Below the pieces are notes generated by a model. The model worked only from the letters and a program-made list of their open reading frames with translations. It was not told where the DNA came from and made no database searches. DNA of 64,000 nt, taken from Viscum album (taxonomy: Eukaryota; Streptophyta; Magnoliopsida; Santalales; Viscaceae). The position numbers were made by a program, and so were the translations under genes. Location: positions 319,320,206 to 319,384,205 of the forward strand of contig OY728119.1 of NCBI GenBank assembly GCA_963277665.1, read 5' to 3'. This document shows positions 49,217 through 61,600 of this stretch, in pieces (the first letter of the stretch is position 1; each line of letters begins with the position of its first letter).

Positions 49217-51132
49217 TGAAATGCACGGCCGATTGTCGCCTATCGACCAGTGAAAGTTCCGGTGCTATGCTAATGTGTATTACAGCACTCTGGTCGAATC
49301 CTCAGCGATGATACATTGAAATAGTCATTTTTTAGTTGATTGTATTTTTATTAGGGGGGTTTGTTTGCAGAGATTAATTAAAATGATTGATTGACTATAA
49401 TTGATTTAACAAATTGATAAATATTGGGGTGAGTTCATTATTATGGAGTTAAGCTTGTGATATCCTTGAGATTTGCTTTATATTGCATTTAAATTAACAC
49501 CCACTTCACAAGTTGACATCGATTAGAATTCCTAAGTGTTAAAGCTTTAATCCAAGCCATATCTTAATTACGATTTTAATCTCAATTAGTACATGTTTAT
49601 GTTAGTGTATTTATGGTTCCAATAATCCATGGAAACCACATTCATAACAAAAGATGTCATTAATCCATGACATATTAAGTCAAACATACACAATGTTAAA
49701 TTAACGAATAATCATCGAGCAAATACTCTCAATCACTTAACATCCCACAATTTTGACTCACCCCAATGAGATATTTACTCAGACATTTGTGTTTTTAATA
49801 TTCTGGTTATAATAATTATGATGATAAATTAATAATAGAAGAAAATGAATGGGATTTGAAAAGAGTGGTACGTCGAACACACACACATGAACAATTATGA
49901 TAATTAAAAAAGCTTTTTGATTGAATGGCGAAGAAAAAAAGGGAAGGATATTTAACTGAATTTAAACTATTTTAAGAACATTTATATTAAAATACAAAAG
50001 GTGGAGGATAATAAGAGATATTGAAGAAGAAACTTTCATTAAAACAGAATTACAAAAGAAAGCACTTACAAAATTTCAAAAACAAAGAACACAAAATTAA
50101 GTGAAAAAAAGAGAGGAGGAAAGGTCTCTCAAGTGAAAACATGAGTACGGAAGGTCCTCCCAAGCCTTTTTCAAAGCTTTGGTCGTGCCAATATGTTCTC
50201 CTCTTTTCTGAAATGCCAAACCTTTTGAAAGGAGAGGAGGGGATGTATTTATAGCCCAAGGTGGTGGACTGTTTACATTCCAGAAATACACCTCCACTTG
50301 GCTCGAATATATGGACATAAAGACAACATAATCTCGAGCAATCTCCTTCTTCAATGTTGTATACAATAATGTTTTCCGACTTCGCTCAAAATGTGGAGTC
50401 ATTTGGACTTAAGTATCAAACGTTATGTCTGGTTGATTAAACAGAGTAAAACTGTCCATTTCAATCCAGTCTTTTGGAACACCAGAATGTGAAAGGGTTT
50501 TTGAATATAAAGATGCCTTCAAATCCGAATGGGTTATTCAACAAAGTTGGCCGCCTATATCTCCGCTTTAATACTGAAATATCTCAGCTCGATTTGATTC
50601 TTACATCAGGAGATATGTCATTCATACTATACTGCTTTTAATTCTCGTCCAGAATGGTGGGCTGGAATTCAATGCTTCATTTGGGCCCCTTATTCTTAGA
50701 TTTGGGCCTTGAAATTTTTATCCAAGATTAAATGTAGTGTCTCTAAAATTACTGTGTAGATTTAATGTTTTTTTACTTCTGGATTGAGCCCACTAAATAA
50801 ATATTCAATGATGGTCCAGTTTGTTCACAGATTCTTTGGTAATGTTTGTGAGGACCATATGACCATTCAAATCGCAGAATTGTCTCATGGTACCTTCTAA
50901 TGAAATGTTTTATATTGAATGTAGAATCCAAAAAATAAATAACCACAGAATTTGGATCAGTATAGTGATATTTATTATTGAAACATTAAACTGAATCAAT
51001 TGGAATACTTCTAAAAATGCTCAAAAATTATACTTAATATTAAAACATTAATATTTCACACAAATTATGCACATTTAATATAAAATAAGTAAAAAGTGTA
51101 TATAATAAGTCATGAAAATATTAATAACATCA
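49217..51132 (-). repeat. E5 3' LTR
   Basis: On the plus strand it begins TGAAATGCACGG and ends AATAACATCA. It aligns with 56470-58390 along its length. It has a minus-strand TATA box (TATAAATA) at 50246-50253. Confidence 0.9.
50246..50253 (-). promoter_or_regulatory. TATA box of E5 3' LTR
   Basis: Minus-strand TATAAATA follows GGGC and precedes CATCCCCTCCTC. The same box is at 57504-57511. Confidence 0.65.
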
Positions 51133-51148
51133 ACTCCCCCGCACTTAG
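51133..51148 (-). other. E5 polypurine tract
   Basis: Minus-strand CTAAGTGCGGGGGAGT abuts the TGATGTTATT start of the 3' LTR. This G-rich tract is typical of Athila-lineage elements. Confidence 0.8.
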
Positions 51149-53229
51149 TTGTGTGCATGTCCTCATGTGAAAAAAATATAAAAACATGACAAAATCATTT
51201 TTACTCACCAACAGATATTAAAATTTTGTTTTCTCCAATCAGTGGATGTTTATACTATTTTGTTTTCATTTTTTATGCTCAAATTTAGAAATGGAAAATG
51301 TGGACACTCAAAACTCACACCTCTAAAGATGATAAAATTCATTTGTGGAGGCTCACTCTTTCACCAACCAAAAGTAAAAATATTATAGTTTGAAAGAGCT
51401 CTCAGCTTCCAATCCCTATCGGAAGTGAACAAGAAACAAGAGGTCTTTTTAAGGGGTTTTTCTGTTGCTATGGGATGGTAGGAATATAATGTCCAAGAGA
51501 GATAAGAATAGGGTTAAAATACCAACATAGAAAAAGCAATGCACATTTTTTTGAAATAAAACATGGAAGGAAATGAAAACACATATTTATAAGGGAATGA
51601 TTTTGTGAAGAAAGACACAATAGAGGAAGAAAATATGAAGGTAATGAGAAGATGAAATATTTACAAAACAAAAAACTTCTCCAAAAAAAATATAATGAAA
51701 GTGTTCCTTTTTTTTCATTTTTTCCCTTTTGTCAAAAGTTTAACTTGGAATAGATCTCACACTCATAACCCAACCCATGATTGATCTCCTCAAAACACTA
51801 ATTGAAATAGTTTTAACAAGATCAAAGGTTGAGGAAGAGGGATTTCTGACCTACCCAAGACACAACCCATTATTTCATCAATTATTTTGATTTGTTTTTA
51901 TTTTTTTTCATCATTTTTTATTGAACACTTGTCAATAACATTTACAAAATTACATAAATGTAATTTAATTACATTACCCAAAACACACTTAATGACATCC
52001 TCTCCCCCACACTGAAATGGATGCTTGTCCTCAAGCAGATGATAACACACTAGAAAGTAAGGAAATGATATCCAAAAATGAAATCCATTCCCCACACTTA
52101 AATTTCAAAAACATATGCAATGAAAATACATGTTGATATTGGGTGGGATTGGTTATTGGGCTTGTAATGTGGCAATCAAAGAAAAAGTTTTCATAGGCTC
52201 AAAGGGGATTTCAAAAGGAGGATTAATGTAAAGGAAATTTGAGGATATTTGGCTATTGAGATTCTCATGTGGTTTAGAAAATGCCTCTATCAAATTAATA
52301 CACACTAAGGTAGTAAATTCAGCTCGAAGGTCCACAAACTCAAGACTCACGAGTGGGGGTGAAAACACACATTTGGAAAATATTCCCATAGGTGACATTG
52401 GCATGGAAGAAAATGTTGATCCTCAAAGATCGGGTAAAACATTTTCCAAATCAAAAATTGAGCATTCAAAATGTGTTAGTGTTGACACAAAATTCATTAT
52501 CCAAATTCGTAATGAAAATAAATATTTTTTAAGCTGAAAACATGTCTGTTAACTCCTCAAATTGTTTGGAAAAAATTTCAAAACTCAATGGTGAGTAATC
52601 ATGACTCTTTTTTTTGTATTGTATTATGTAATTGTGTTTTTTGTGTGGTTTTTTTAGTTTTTATGGGTTTTTTTAAATACACACCCACACAAGAAAGATA
52701 AAAATAAAGGTTTTGATGAAGAAAGTGGTAAAAAATGAAGGAGAGAGGAAGAAGAAGAAAGATAGAGAGAGGGAGAGAGGGAGAAGAAGAGTCAAAGGGA
52801 ATGAGGTGCCCCCTGGTTTGGATTTAGTGGGTTTCAATCTCTATCTAGTGGTAGGTCGACTAGATAATTTGGGGATTTGGTGGAAGTCAAGGTTGATCGA
52901 AGATTGTGGGATGTTACCTGAAAAATAAAAATAATTATTCTTATAATGAAAAACAAAAAATAAATTGAAATTTCACAAAAGTAAAAGAAAATATGGGTTG
53001 CCTCCAAAGAAGCGTTGCATTTATTTGTCTACAGCTGAACAGTTGCAGTGGACTACCCATAGTCTGACGGTGGCCATCGTATTTTCTCAACTCCAGTGTG
53101 CTTCTAGAAAAACTTTTTCGTTGGATGGCATGCTGATTCATTGGATAATTTCTTCCCATCCTTGTTGGTGTGATTGAAATTCAATGGGGTTGGAAAGAGA
53201 ATATTTCTATCCTCATGTTGTTCTTCATT
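51149..53229 (-). other. E5 non-coding 3' interior
   Basis: Pol would be expected here but no reverse transcriptase, RNase H or integrase block is visible on either strand. The stretch contains a second polypurine-like segment (around 51999-52040) and a nearly pure purine run on the plus strand at 52729-52793. A plus-strand open frame of 93 codons at 52256-52537 has no recognisable motif and probably has no coding role. Confidence 0.55.
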
Positions 53230-53634
53230 CTAAGGAATGATGTTATCCACAAAGTTCTGGTTTTCTATGCATGTAAATTCAGGAAGATTGCTCAATTTAG
53301 ATGGTTCATTTTTGTAAGGATTAGATAACATAGTAACACAGTATGAGATCCCAATTTTTTTTGACTCATTTATTTCATCACTTACCGATGTAGAGTAATG
53401 ATGATCAGTGGAGTCATAAGACTGAATAGTATTTTCAATATCCTTTACTTCAATATTGTTCGCCAAAGAATTGTCAATTTCAACCTCACTAGTGATCACT
53501 TTATTAATGATGGAACAAATGTCACACACATCACTACCATCAGGACAATATAAACAAATTGGTTTAGGGTTCACTTCACATATAACAGAATTTTCAGAAT
53601 CACAGATAGGAAAGGATGAATGTGGGATAATCAT
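53230..53634 (-). pseudogene. E5 gag-pol linker, second copy of a CxxC module
   Basis: The 134-residue minus-strand frame holds CLYCPDGSDVCDIC, a CxxC-x6-CxxC motif, followed by IINKVI and a run of acidic residues. It resembles the segment just upstream (about 53935-53640, reading CSLCSNDKGSC then a stop). The segment after the protease has therefore been duplicated in tandem with a period of about 310 bases. Two CxxC pairs could bind zinc, but no function is known to me. Confidence 0.55.
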
Positions 53635-53810
53635 ATTTGAATCAACAAATGATAATTCATATTCATTTTTTTATTACCATTCATGTTGGAGCATTGATGG
53701 ATAGGGGTGAGATGAAATTCCGAAGAGTTTTCAAGATCCTTTAGATCAATAGAGTTTGCATTTGTAATGTCAACATCAATTTAACCATTTATGACTTTCT
53801 TAATCATGGT

Positions 53811-54377
53811 TCAGATTTTACAAGATCCTTTGTCATTAGAACATAAAGAACATGGTGGATTGGGGTTTGATTGACTCTTAGAAGTTTCCTCAGAATCATG
53901 GATTGAGAATGAAGAGTGATCCTCAGATGGGTATCGCATGGCTTGGAAAATGTTGAACTTGAACAGTAGGACACCAAATTCCATGGATAAGATGCCATCA
54001 TGGACATCAATTTTGGTTTTAGATGTCATAAGGAATTGTCTTCCTAGAATCGTAGGAGATTTGCAAGAAGTTGTCTCACCATCCATGTCAAGGTCATAGA
54101 AGTCAGCTGGGAAGATAAGATCATTTACTTGAACAAGGACATCCTCAATTATTCCCTCAGTACTGGTTGCGCCTCGATTGGATAACTAAATGACAACACC
54201 CGTTGGGTGCAAGGAACCTAGACCAAGGTTGGAGAATATGGATTTGGGCATGACATTAATTTAGGCTCCTAGGTCTATGTGTTTATCATAAAAGTTCGAA
54301 CATCTAATTTGGAATGGAACTGTAAAGGTCCTAGGATCTTTGCACTTTATGGGAATAGGCTGCTGGGTGAAAAAATT
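53811..54377 (-). pseudogene. E5 protease remnant
   Basis: Read from 54350 leftward, the minus strand gives the Athila pattern: CKDPRTFTVPFQI, then the active-site segment DLGA (54264-54275), a stop, INVMPKSIF, a second stop, EDVLVQVNDLIFPADFY, then LGRQFLMTSKTKIDVHDG in the open frame 54086-53811. Athila proteases use a D-[LST]-G-A active site, so DLGA may be native. The two stops break it. It would cut the Gag-Pol polyprotein in the particle. Confidence 0.8.
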
Positions 54378-56137
54378 TTAGAAGGTCCTAAGTTTCCTCT
54401 TGTCGGTGCAGAACTCCTTGAGAAACTTGGCATACTTAGGAATTTGTTTTATGGAATCTAAGAGTGGAATGTTGACTTCAACATGTCTAAACATGTTAAG
54501 CATTTCAGGATCAGGTTCAAATGACTTCATTGGCTTAGAAACATCATGTGGAAAAGGAATTGGATTCCTAAGTGGAATGGAAGGAGGTGAGGCAATGGTT
54601 TCAGGTTTCTTGTCAAGTTTCTTTTTCTTTTCATTTTTGAGGTCATCCTTCAAAGGAGGGATAGAGGACTTATCGTAAGGCATATCAATGTGCTTTCCTG
54701 ATCTAAGTGCAATTGCACTTACATTACCCTTTTGGTTGGGTAATGGTTGAGCTGGGATTTGGGATGAATTTGATTGTTGTTGCTGGCTCGGGTGGGATGC
54801 AAGTTGACCTATTTGAGTTTCAATGTTTTTAATTCTAGAATGGGTGAATGAAGAAAGATCTTCAACAACACTTTCCCAAGGTTTCATGGAAGTTGAGTCT
54901 TGTCCCAGATTGGTATTGCCTTGATTTTGGTTCTTGGGAAAGCGATTGTATTGGTTTTGGAATTGGGAAGTCTCATTTGGATAGTGGAATCCAGGAGGAG
55001 GATTGTTCCTTTGAGGTTGATGAACAAAAGGATAAGGTTGATGGAAGTTACCACCACCTTGACCATATTGGAATTTGTTTGGGGTTTTAGGAAGGAATTG
55101 AGTGGGGTGATACATGGGGTTACCATACCTAAATCCTTGGTTAAAGTTAGAGGAGAAGGGATCAGAGTGAGGTTGGTTGATTTTTCTAACAAACTGACCT
55201 GATAGTTGAGGATTGGTGTTCCGCTGAGCATATGCTGCATTGAGATCCATTAATCCAGATGAATCGGATTGATCATCTTGAAGTTGTCAACATGTGTCAA
55301 TTGGATGAGATTGAGAGTTGCAGATTCCTCAATTTTTGGCAGGTCCAGGAATCATTGATTGCAGAGAAGACGAGGTTGGGGATTTGGTAGCCACAACAAG
55401 TTGTCTCACAAGAAATGTAAGTTCACTCATCCACTCAGTCATTTTTTTGGTTCAATTGATTTATTATCTTGGAATTGTTTGACATGATCATGTGCTCGAT
55501 TATGGAATTTTTGGGTGTTTGCAGCCATGTTACTTATGAGATCTATTGCATCTGCATGAGTTTTATCAACAAAAGCACCTCCACTTGCGGAATCAACAAG
55601 AGTTCTCTCAATAGCCAATAACCCCTCATAGAAGTATTGGATAAAGAGTTGGTCAGGGATTTGATGATGTGGGAAGGTTGCAACAAGTTTTTTGAACCTC
55701 TCCCAGTACTCATGTAGCGATTCACTTGGGAAATGACGAATACCACTAATTTCCTTTCGGATAGAAGCAGTACGAGAAGCAGGAAAGAATTTTTCTAAGA
55801 AAATCCGGTTCATGTCATTCCATGTGGTTATGGAACCAGGAGGTAGGTAGTAGATCCATGAATTAGAAATGTTATATAAGGAAAAAGGGAATTCTTAGAG
55901 TTTTATTTGTTCTTCAGAAACCCCTTGAGGCTTCATGGTAGAGCACACCACTTGGAACTCTTTATGGTGGAGATGTGGATCCTCACCAGCTAGCCTGTGA
56001 AAATGTGGGAGAAGATGAATCAAACTCGATTTGAGTTCAAAGTCAGCTTCTATGTTTGGATATTGATTACCAAGAGGTTGGAAATTCATATCTGGGGCAG
56101 TGAGTTCTTTTAGGGTTTGTTCCCTAGGATTGGCCAT
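54378..56137 (-). pseudogene. gag: E5 Athila gag, broken
   Basis: Start ATG at 56137 (MANPREQTLKELTAP). The capsid domain includes FELKSSLIHLLPHFHRLAGEDP and, after an in-frame stop (55895-55897), the expected PPGSITTWNDM and then ESLHEYWERFKKL in the frame 55813-55439. A frameshift near 55440 follows. The next frame (+1) holds the GIC...HP..TC zinc-knuckle-like segment near 55310-55335, in which the first Cys codon is a stop and a second stop follows the motif. The 290-residue frame 55250-54378 starts with AAYAQRNTNP, has a Gln/Asn/Pro-rich centre, ALRSGK at residues 181-186, and ends in the Athila block IPLLDSIKQIPKYAKFLKEFC. This is a clear Athila Gag with at least three stops and one frameshift. 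Confidence 0.88.
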
Positions 56138-56446
56138 TTCAATTTCAACTGGTTGGATGAGGACTGGTTCTTCAATTATTTGAGTATCTCTTATGTTCCT
56201 CCTATGTTTGCGAAGTGTTCACTAAATTTCAGGGTCAAAAAAATCTGAGGGATTGATTGGAAGGCTACGGGGCATTCAGAGAGATTTTGGAGGAATGAGG
56301 AAGATGGGTTTTTCTCTGTATTTTTTCATTTTATGATTTTTAAGAGGAGGACTGTTTTTTCTTTGAGTTTTTTTTCAATTTTTTTCAATTTTGTTTTTTT
56401 TTTGGGTTTTTTTACAATAACTAGAATCTAAAGAATAATTTATGAA
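56138..56446 (-). other. E5 leader between primer site and gag
   Basis: It is non-coding on the minus strand. The plus strand is T-rich at 56335-56412. Confidence 0.5.
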
Positions 56447-56467
56447 CCATCCCCGGAAATGGCACCA
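56447..56467 (-). other. E5 primer-binding site (tRNA-Asp type)
   Basis: Minus-strand TGGTGCCATTTCCGGGGAT closely resembles the Athila primer site TGGCGCCGTTGCCGGGGAT, complementary to the 3' end of plant tRNA-Asp. It lies two bases inside the 5' LTR. Confidence 0.85.
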
Positions 56468-56469
56468 TT

Positions 56470-58390
56470 TGAAACACAAAACCGATTGTCGCCTATCGAC
56501 TGATCAAAGTTTCGGTGCTCTGCTAATGTGTATAGCAGCACTCGGCTCGAATCCTCGGCGATGATACTTTGAAATAGTCGTTTTTTTAGTTGATTTTATT
56601 TTGATTAGGGAGGTTTGTTTGTAGAGCTTAATTGAAATGATTGATTGACTATAATTGATTTAAAAAATTGATAAATAATGGGGTGAGTTCATTATTAGGG
56701 AGTTAAGCTTGTGATATCCTTGATCTTTGCTTTATATTGCATTTAAATAAACAGCCACTTCACAAGTTGACATCGATTAGAATTCCTAAGTGTTAAAGCT
56801 TTAATCCAAGACTTAAAATAATTAGGAATTTAATCTCAATAAGTACATATTTATGGTAGTGTATTTATGGTTCCAATAATCCATGGAAACCACATGCTAA
56901 ACAAAATATGTCATTAATCCAAGACATATTATGCCCAACATAGACATTGTTAAATTAACTAATACTCATTGAGCAAATACTCTCAATCACTTAACATCCC
57001 TAAATTTTTAATCACAACAATGAGATATTTACTCATCCATTTGGGTGTTTAATATTCTGGTTATAATAATTATGGTGATAAATTAAGAATAGAATAAAAA
57101 GAAAGGGATTAGAAAAGAGTGGTACGTCGAACACACACACACACGAACAATGATGATAATTAAAAAAGATTTTTGATTGAATGAGGAAGAAAAATAAGGG
57201 AAGGATATTTAACTGAATTTAAACTATTTTAAGAACATTAATATTAAAATATAGAAGGTGGATGAGAATAAGAGATATTGAAGAAGAAACTTGAATTAAA
57301 ACAGAATTACCAAAAAAAGGACTTACAAAATTACAAAAACAAAGAACACAAAATTAAGTGAAAACAAAGAGAGGAGGAAAGGTCTCTCAAATGAAAACAT
57401 GAATATGGAAGGTCCTCCCAAGCCTTTTTCAAGGATTGTTTCGTGCCAATATGTTATCCTCTCTTCAGAAATGCCAATCCTTTTGGAAGGAGAGGAGGGG
57501 ATGTATTTATAGCCCAAAGTCGTAGACTGTTTACATTCCAGAAATAGCCCTCCACTTGGCTCGTAGATATGGACATCAAGAAAGAAGAATCACGAATAAT
57601 ATACATATTCAATGTTGTATAAAATAAAGTTGTCTGACTACTCTCAAAATTTGGAGTCATTTGGACTTATGTATCAAACTTTATTTTTGGTTGATTAAAA
57701 ACAGTAAAACTGTCCATTTCAATACAGTCTTTTTGAAGTCCAGAATGTGAAAGGGTTTTTAAATATGAAGATGACTTGAAATAGAAATGGGTTATTCAAA
57801 AAAGTCGTCCACCTATATCTCCTCTTTCACAAAAAAATATCTCAGCTCTATTTTATGCTTACATCATGAGATATGTCATGCATACTATACTGATTTTAAT
57901 TCTTGGCCAGAATGGTGGGCTGGAATTCAAAGCTTCATTTGGGACCCTTGTACTTTGATTTGGGCCTTGAAATTTTTATCCAAGATGACATGTAATGGTT
58001 CAAGAATTATTGTGGAGAGATAATGTTTTTGGACTTCTGGATTTAGTTTAGTAAATCAATCTTCAATGATGGTCCAGGTTGTTCACAGATTCTTTGGTCT
58101 TGTTTGTGAGCACCATATGACCCTTCAAATGGCAGAATTGGCTCGTGGTACCTTCTAATGAAATGTTCTATATTGAAAATAGAATCATAAAAAACAAGAA
58201 CTACACAATTTTGAGTAGTATAGTGATAGGTATTATTAAAACATTAAATTTACTCAATTGGACTACTTCTAAAAATCCTCAAAAATTATACTTAATATTA
58301 AAATATTAATATTTCACACAAATTATGCACATTTCATAAAAAATAAGTAAAGGGAGTATATAATAAGTCATGAAAATATTAATAACATCA
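56470..58390 (-). repeat. E5 5' LTR
   Basis: It is the partner of 49217-51132. On the minus strand it begins TGATGTTATTAATATTT and ends TGTGTTTCA. It has a TATA box at 57504-57511. Confidence 0.9.
57504..57511 (-). promoter_or_regulatory. TATA box of E5 5' LTR
   Basis: Minus-strand TATAAATA precedes CATCCCCTCCTCTCC. It is the likely promoter of the element. Confidence 0.7.
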
Positions 58391-58395
58391 GTACT
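58391..58395. repeat. E5 target-site duplication, right (GTACT)
   Basis: GTACT follows the 5' LTR outer end and matches 49212-49216. Confidence 0.87.
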
Positions 58396-58893
58396 GATAA
58401 CTAATTGGATTATTATATTCATTATTTTGAAAAAATAATGGGTTTATGGAATTTGAAAAAATATAGTTAGAGAGTGTTGATGGCCATGGAATTTATTATT
58501 AATTTAATTAAAAATAGTTCAATGATATTTCTTTTGAGTTTAATATCATTTCATGTATCATGATATATATAGACTAGTGAGTGAAATTATGAACTTGTTG
58601 TTCAATATAATAGGTTAATGTTAAATAGATATATGACTTCAATATGTTTTAATCTATTGGGGAAATAAATTATTTTAGGAAATGTTTTTAATGGGGAATA
58701 TATGATCATGTCATATTCATCATCGGGATCATGATTATATGAAAGGTTAATATTTTTTGGGAAAAAATAAGTAACATGGAATTTTTCAAATTAGAAGTTA
58801 TATCAATAATAATTGAAGAAAACCCTCAAATACATTCATTTATCTGTAATAATTATAATAATAATGATAGAATAAAATTTTAAGGGGAAGAAT
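58396..58893 (+). other. Probable E4 interior 3' end with polypurine tract
   Basis: This short AT-rich stretch has no coding sequence. It ends in TTTTAAGGGGAAGAA (58879-58893), a good polypurine tract directly before TGTAATGTCC at 58894. Confidence 0.5.
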
Positions 58894-61600
58894 GTAATGT
58901 CCATAGGTTTTGGACACATTAAATTAATATTTTCTTCAATATCATTATCTTAATAATAAAACTAAAAAAACATAAGATGATTATACTATTAGAACCATGG
59001 TGATGAATTACATGTTTGAACATTAGTAAAAAATTAAAAAATATTTTAATATATATATTAATATAAATAAATTTTATTTTAAAGAAATTTTCATCAATAA
59101 TTGTTTTTTTATGAATCCATCTTTTTATGCTCAGTACATTCTATTAATGAAAACAATGTGTTATTTTTTAAAATGTTTATTTTAATAAAATAAAAGTTTG
59201 ATAGTTAAGCTGAAGTTCATTAAAATTATATAGAAATTGTGAATAATAAAAATTATAATTTTGAAAACATATTTTCCTATTAAAACATATTTATTTCAAT
59301 TTTATGACTTTATTTATAAGATAAAATAGTAAATTATAGAAATTTTTTTAAATTGAAACTAATTTTTTGATAATTAATTTCAATATGAATTTATGATGAT
59401 TTGTTTTATAAAAATATTGATTTGTAGGAAAAATAATAAATAAATATAAATTTTATGATGATCAAAAATTATATAAAATTAAGAGTATATAAGAACAAAT
59501 TATGAAAACATGGATCCATTTTGAAGCCAATATGGGTATTTTATTCGTGATGTTTTAATTTTAAAAATGTTTTTTAATTACAAAAAATATATTTTACAAT
59601 ATGGAACATAGGTAATATTTTTTATAATTTTATTAACACATTATATAAACATAGTGTTTTAAAATTATTTTTAAAAAATTATAGAATAAAAACACAATTG
59701 TTTTTTTAAAATTTGAATAATTTCTCCTAAAATTATTTAAAAAATATAACATTATTTTCAGAAAAAAAATATTATGTTACAATCGTTTAAAACATTTTAT
59801 TATGATAAAACATGAAATGGTTAATGTAAAAATATAATATGAAGTAACCTCAAACATGTTTAAAACATATTTTATAAAGAGTAGTTGAGACATTTCACAA
59901 CTCTAATCCCTATTTTTTATGGACTTTTGTATGATCTTCCTTTATAGAGACTTCCCATTATTGATGAATTTTTTGTGTTTACAAAAAATTCACCACTTTT
60001 CACATAAAAGGGGTGCTCCTATCCTCACATTACCTAACATAAAACCAAAACAAATCTCTGCAAAATGTGAATAAACATATCTTAAATAGTCATATAATCA
60101 ATTAAGATGTTTGGGTCTTCATAAATGAACATCCCTAAAAGGGTGAACCCCATTATGAAAGGTGATAATCCAAGACGTGGTGTATAATTTTGTAATATCA
60201 GTTTTTTATTTATATTTCTTTTTTAGCACTCCTACTTCATAGAATTTAATTATAACCTATGAAAACAATAAAAAAAAATAAATAGTATACTAATTTTTTA
60301 ATATAATGATAGTTAAAAAATTTACAAAATTTCTATTGTCTATTAAGAAAACTGAAAAGGTGATTCATGTGAATGTTCAAACTAACACCTCTATAATTTA
60401 TTGTTCATATTTTCCATTACATCATAACATGGATTTCTTATAAAGGGAATTTCTATATAATTATGTTATTCAAAACATATTAATGTTTATTAAATATAAA
60501 AACTAATTAATCCTTGCTCCTATTCTGAGGAAAATCAAAGCATCACCTAGGTGTATGTTCCGACTACCACCTCCAAGTAATGGTGTGTTCTATTTGTCAT
60601 TATCAACATTCGGAACTACTGTAATGAATGTATATAAAGGATAATTATGATTTTTCATTATATAAATAATGTTATTTTAGTAAAAATTAAATTTCATATT
60701 ATTGATATAAATTATTTAAAAAAAAATTGATCTTAAATAAAAAAAATATGAAAGAAACCCCATTAATTTATATTATTCAATTGTTTTGAATCCATAATTT
60801 CTACTCCAAGTTATTTATAATTGTTATATATCACCATATTTAACTCTAAACAAAATCATTGCGATACTTGTATAAAATTATTGTATATTTACCATGTTAT
60901 TATCACCCATTATTCATGGATTGTTCATGTTTATGTTGGCTTAACCACCCACATTAACAATGATATGAATTGATATCATAGAATTATTTGGTAATGTAAC
61001 AAAGTTTTAAATATTATTTAAACATGTAAATAATTATTTATTTTTGGTTTTGGTATTGTTATAACAATACTTTACTCATTATTTAATATAACATCTTTTT
61101 TATGATAAGAATCACTGATATATGTTTATTTTTTATTTTATCTTCATAGTCAAAGAAAGAAACACTCCTAAATTTAATTTCAAATGTAAAAAAGTAATTA
61201 TAATTCCACCCATTATATATAATTAATGATAGGGTCATTATATAATATTTAATATGAATAATTACAGACATATCTCATACAAAATTATTTTGAAATGATT
61301 ATGATTACATATACTAGGTACTAAAAATAGAAAAAAATTTAATATATAAATAAATATGTATTTTAATATTTTAAATAAGTATGGAAAATATTCATTGTGA
61401 TGACAACCGGTTTATAGATATTTTTTAATTTATTCTTGGTTTTTATTTGTGTTATTATATATGTTTCTAGGGAATGAAGATCAATAATTAGGTTTTTGGG
61501 AGAAGATACATCATCTAAACATTTTTCTACAAGTTATTGATAACCATCTAGTAACATTGTCTTATCAATCTATCAAGTTGGAGAGAAAATTTAGATGGTA
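58894..61600 (+). repeat. E4 3' LTR (right end not resolved)
   Basis: It starts TGTAATGTCCATAGG after a polypurine tract, aligns with 33001-33297 and then with 43352-45700. It has a promoter-like ATAAAAGGGGTGCTCC near 60005-60020 and a degenerate copy of the inverted-repeat module near 60548-60590. The LTR is very diverged from its partner. The given end is only where I stop seeing similarity. Confidence 0.5.

Larger units (their letters stand above)
49217..58390 (-). mobile_element. E5: Athila-type Ty3 retrotransposon lacking pol
   Basis: It is a minus-strand element with LTRs of about 1.92 kb (49217-51132 and 56470-58390) and target duplication GTACT. It has an Asp-type primer site as in Athila elements and a GTGCGGGGGAG polypurine tract. 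Minus-strand gag (56137 to 54378) and protease (about 54350 to 53900) remnants are clearly Athila-like. No reverse transcriptase, RNase H or integrase is present in the 2 kb that follow, so the element is non-autonomous or internally deleted. The LTRs differ at a moderate number of positions, so it is older than E3 and younger than E2. It appears to be inserted into E4. Confidence 0.92.

Noticed and set aside
50097..50402. Minus-strand 101-codon frame in the E5 LTR
   Set aside because: It lies downstream of the LTR TATA box, the other LTR copy (57323-57660) breaks it, and it has no domain.
52256..52537. Plus-strand open frame of 93 codons inside E5
   Set aside because: It is antisense to the element, has no domain and lies in the region where pol was lost. 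Overlapping frames on the other strand are equally long.
52713..52928. Plus-strand frame with a Lys/Arg/Glu-rich start
   Set aside because: The composition comes from a near-pure purine run (52729-52793) antisense to E5. It is not a protein signature.
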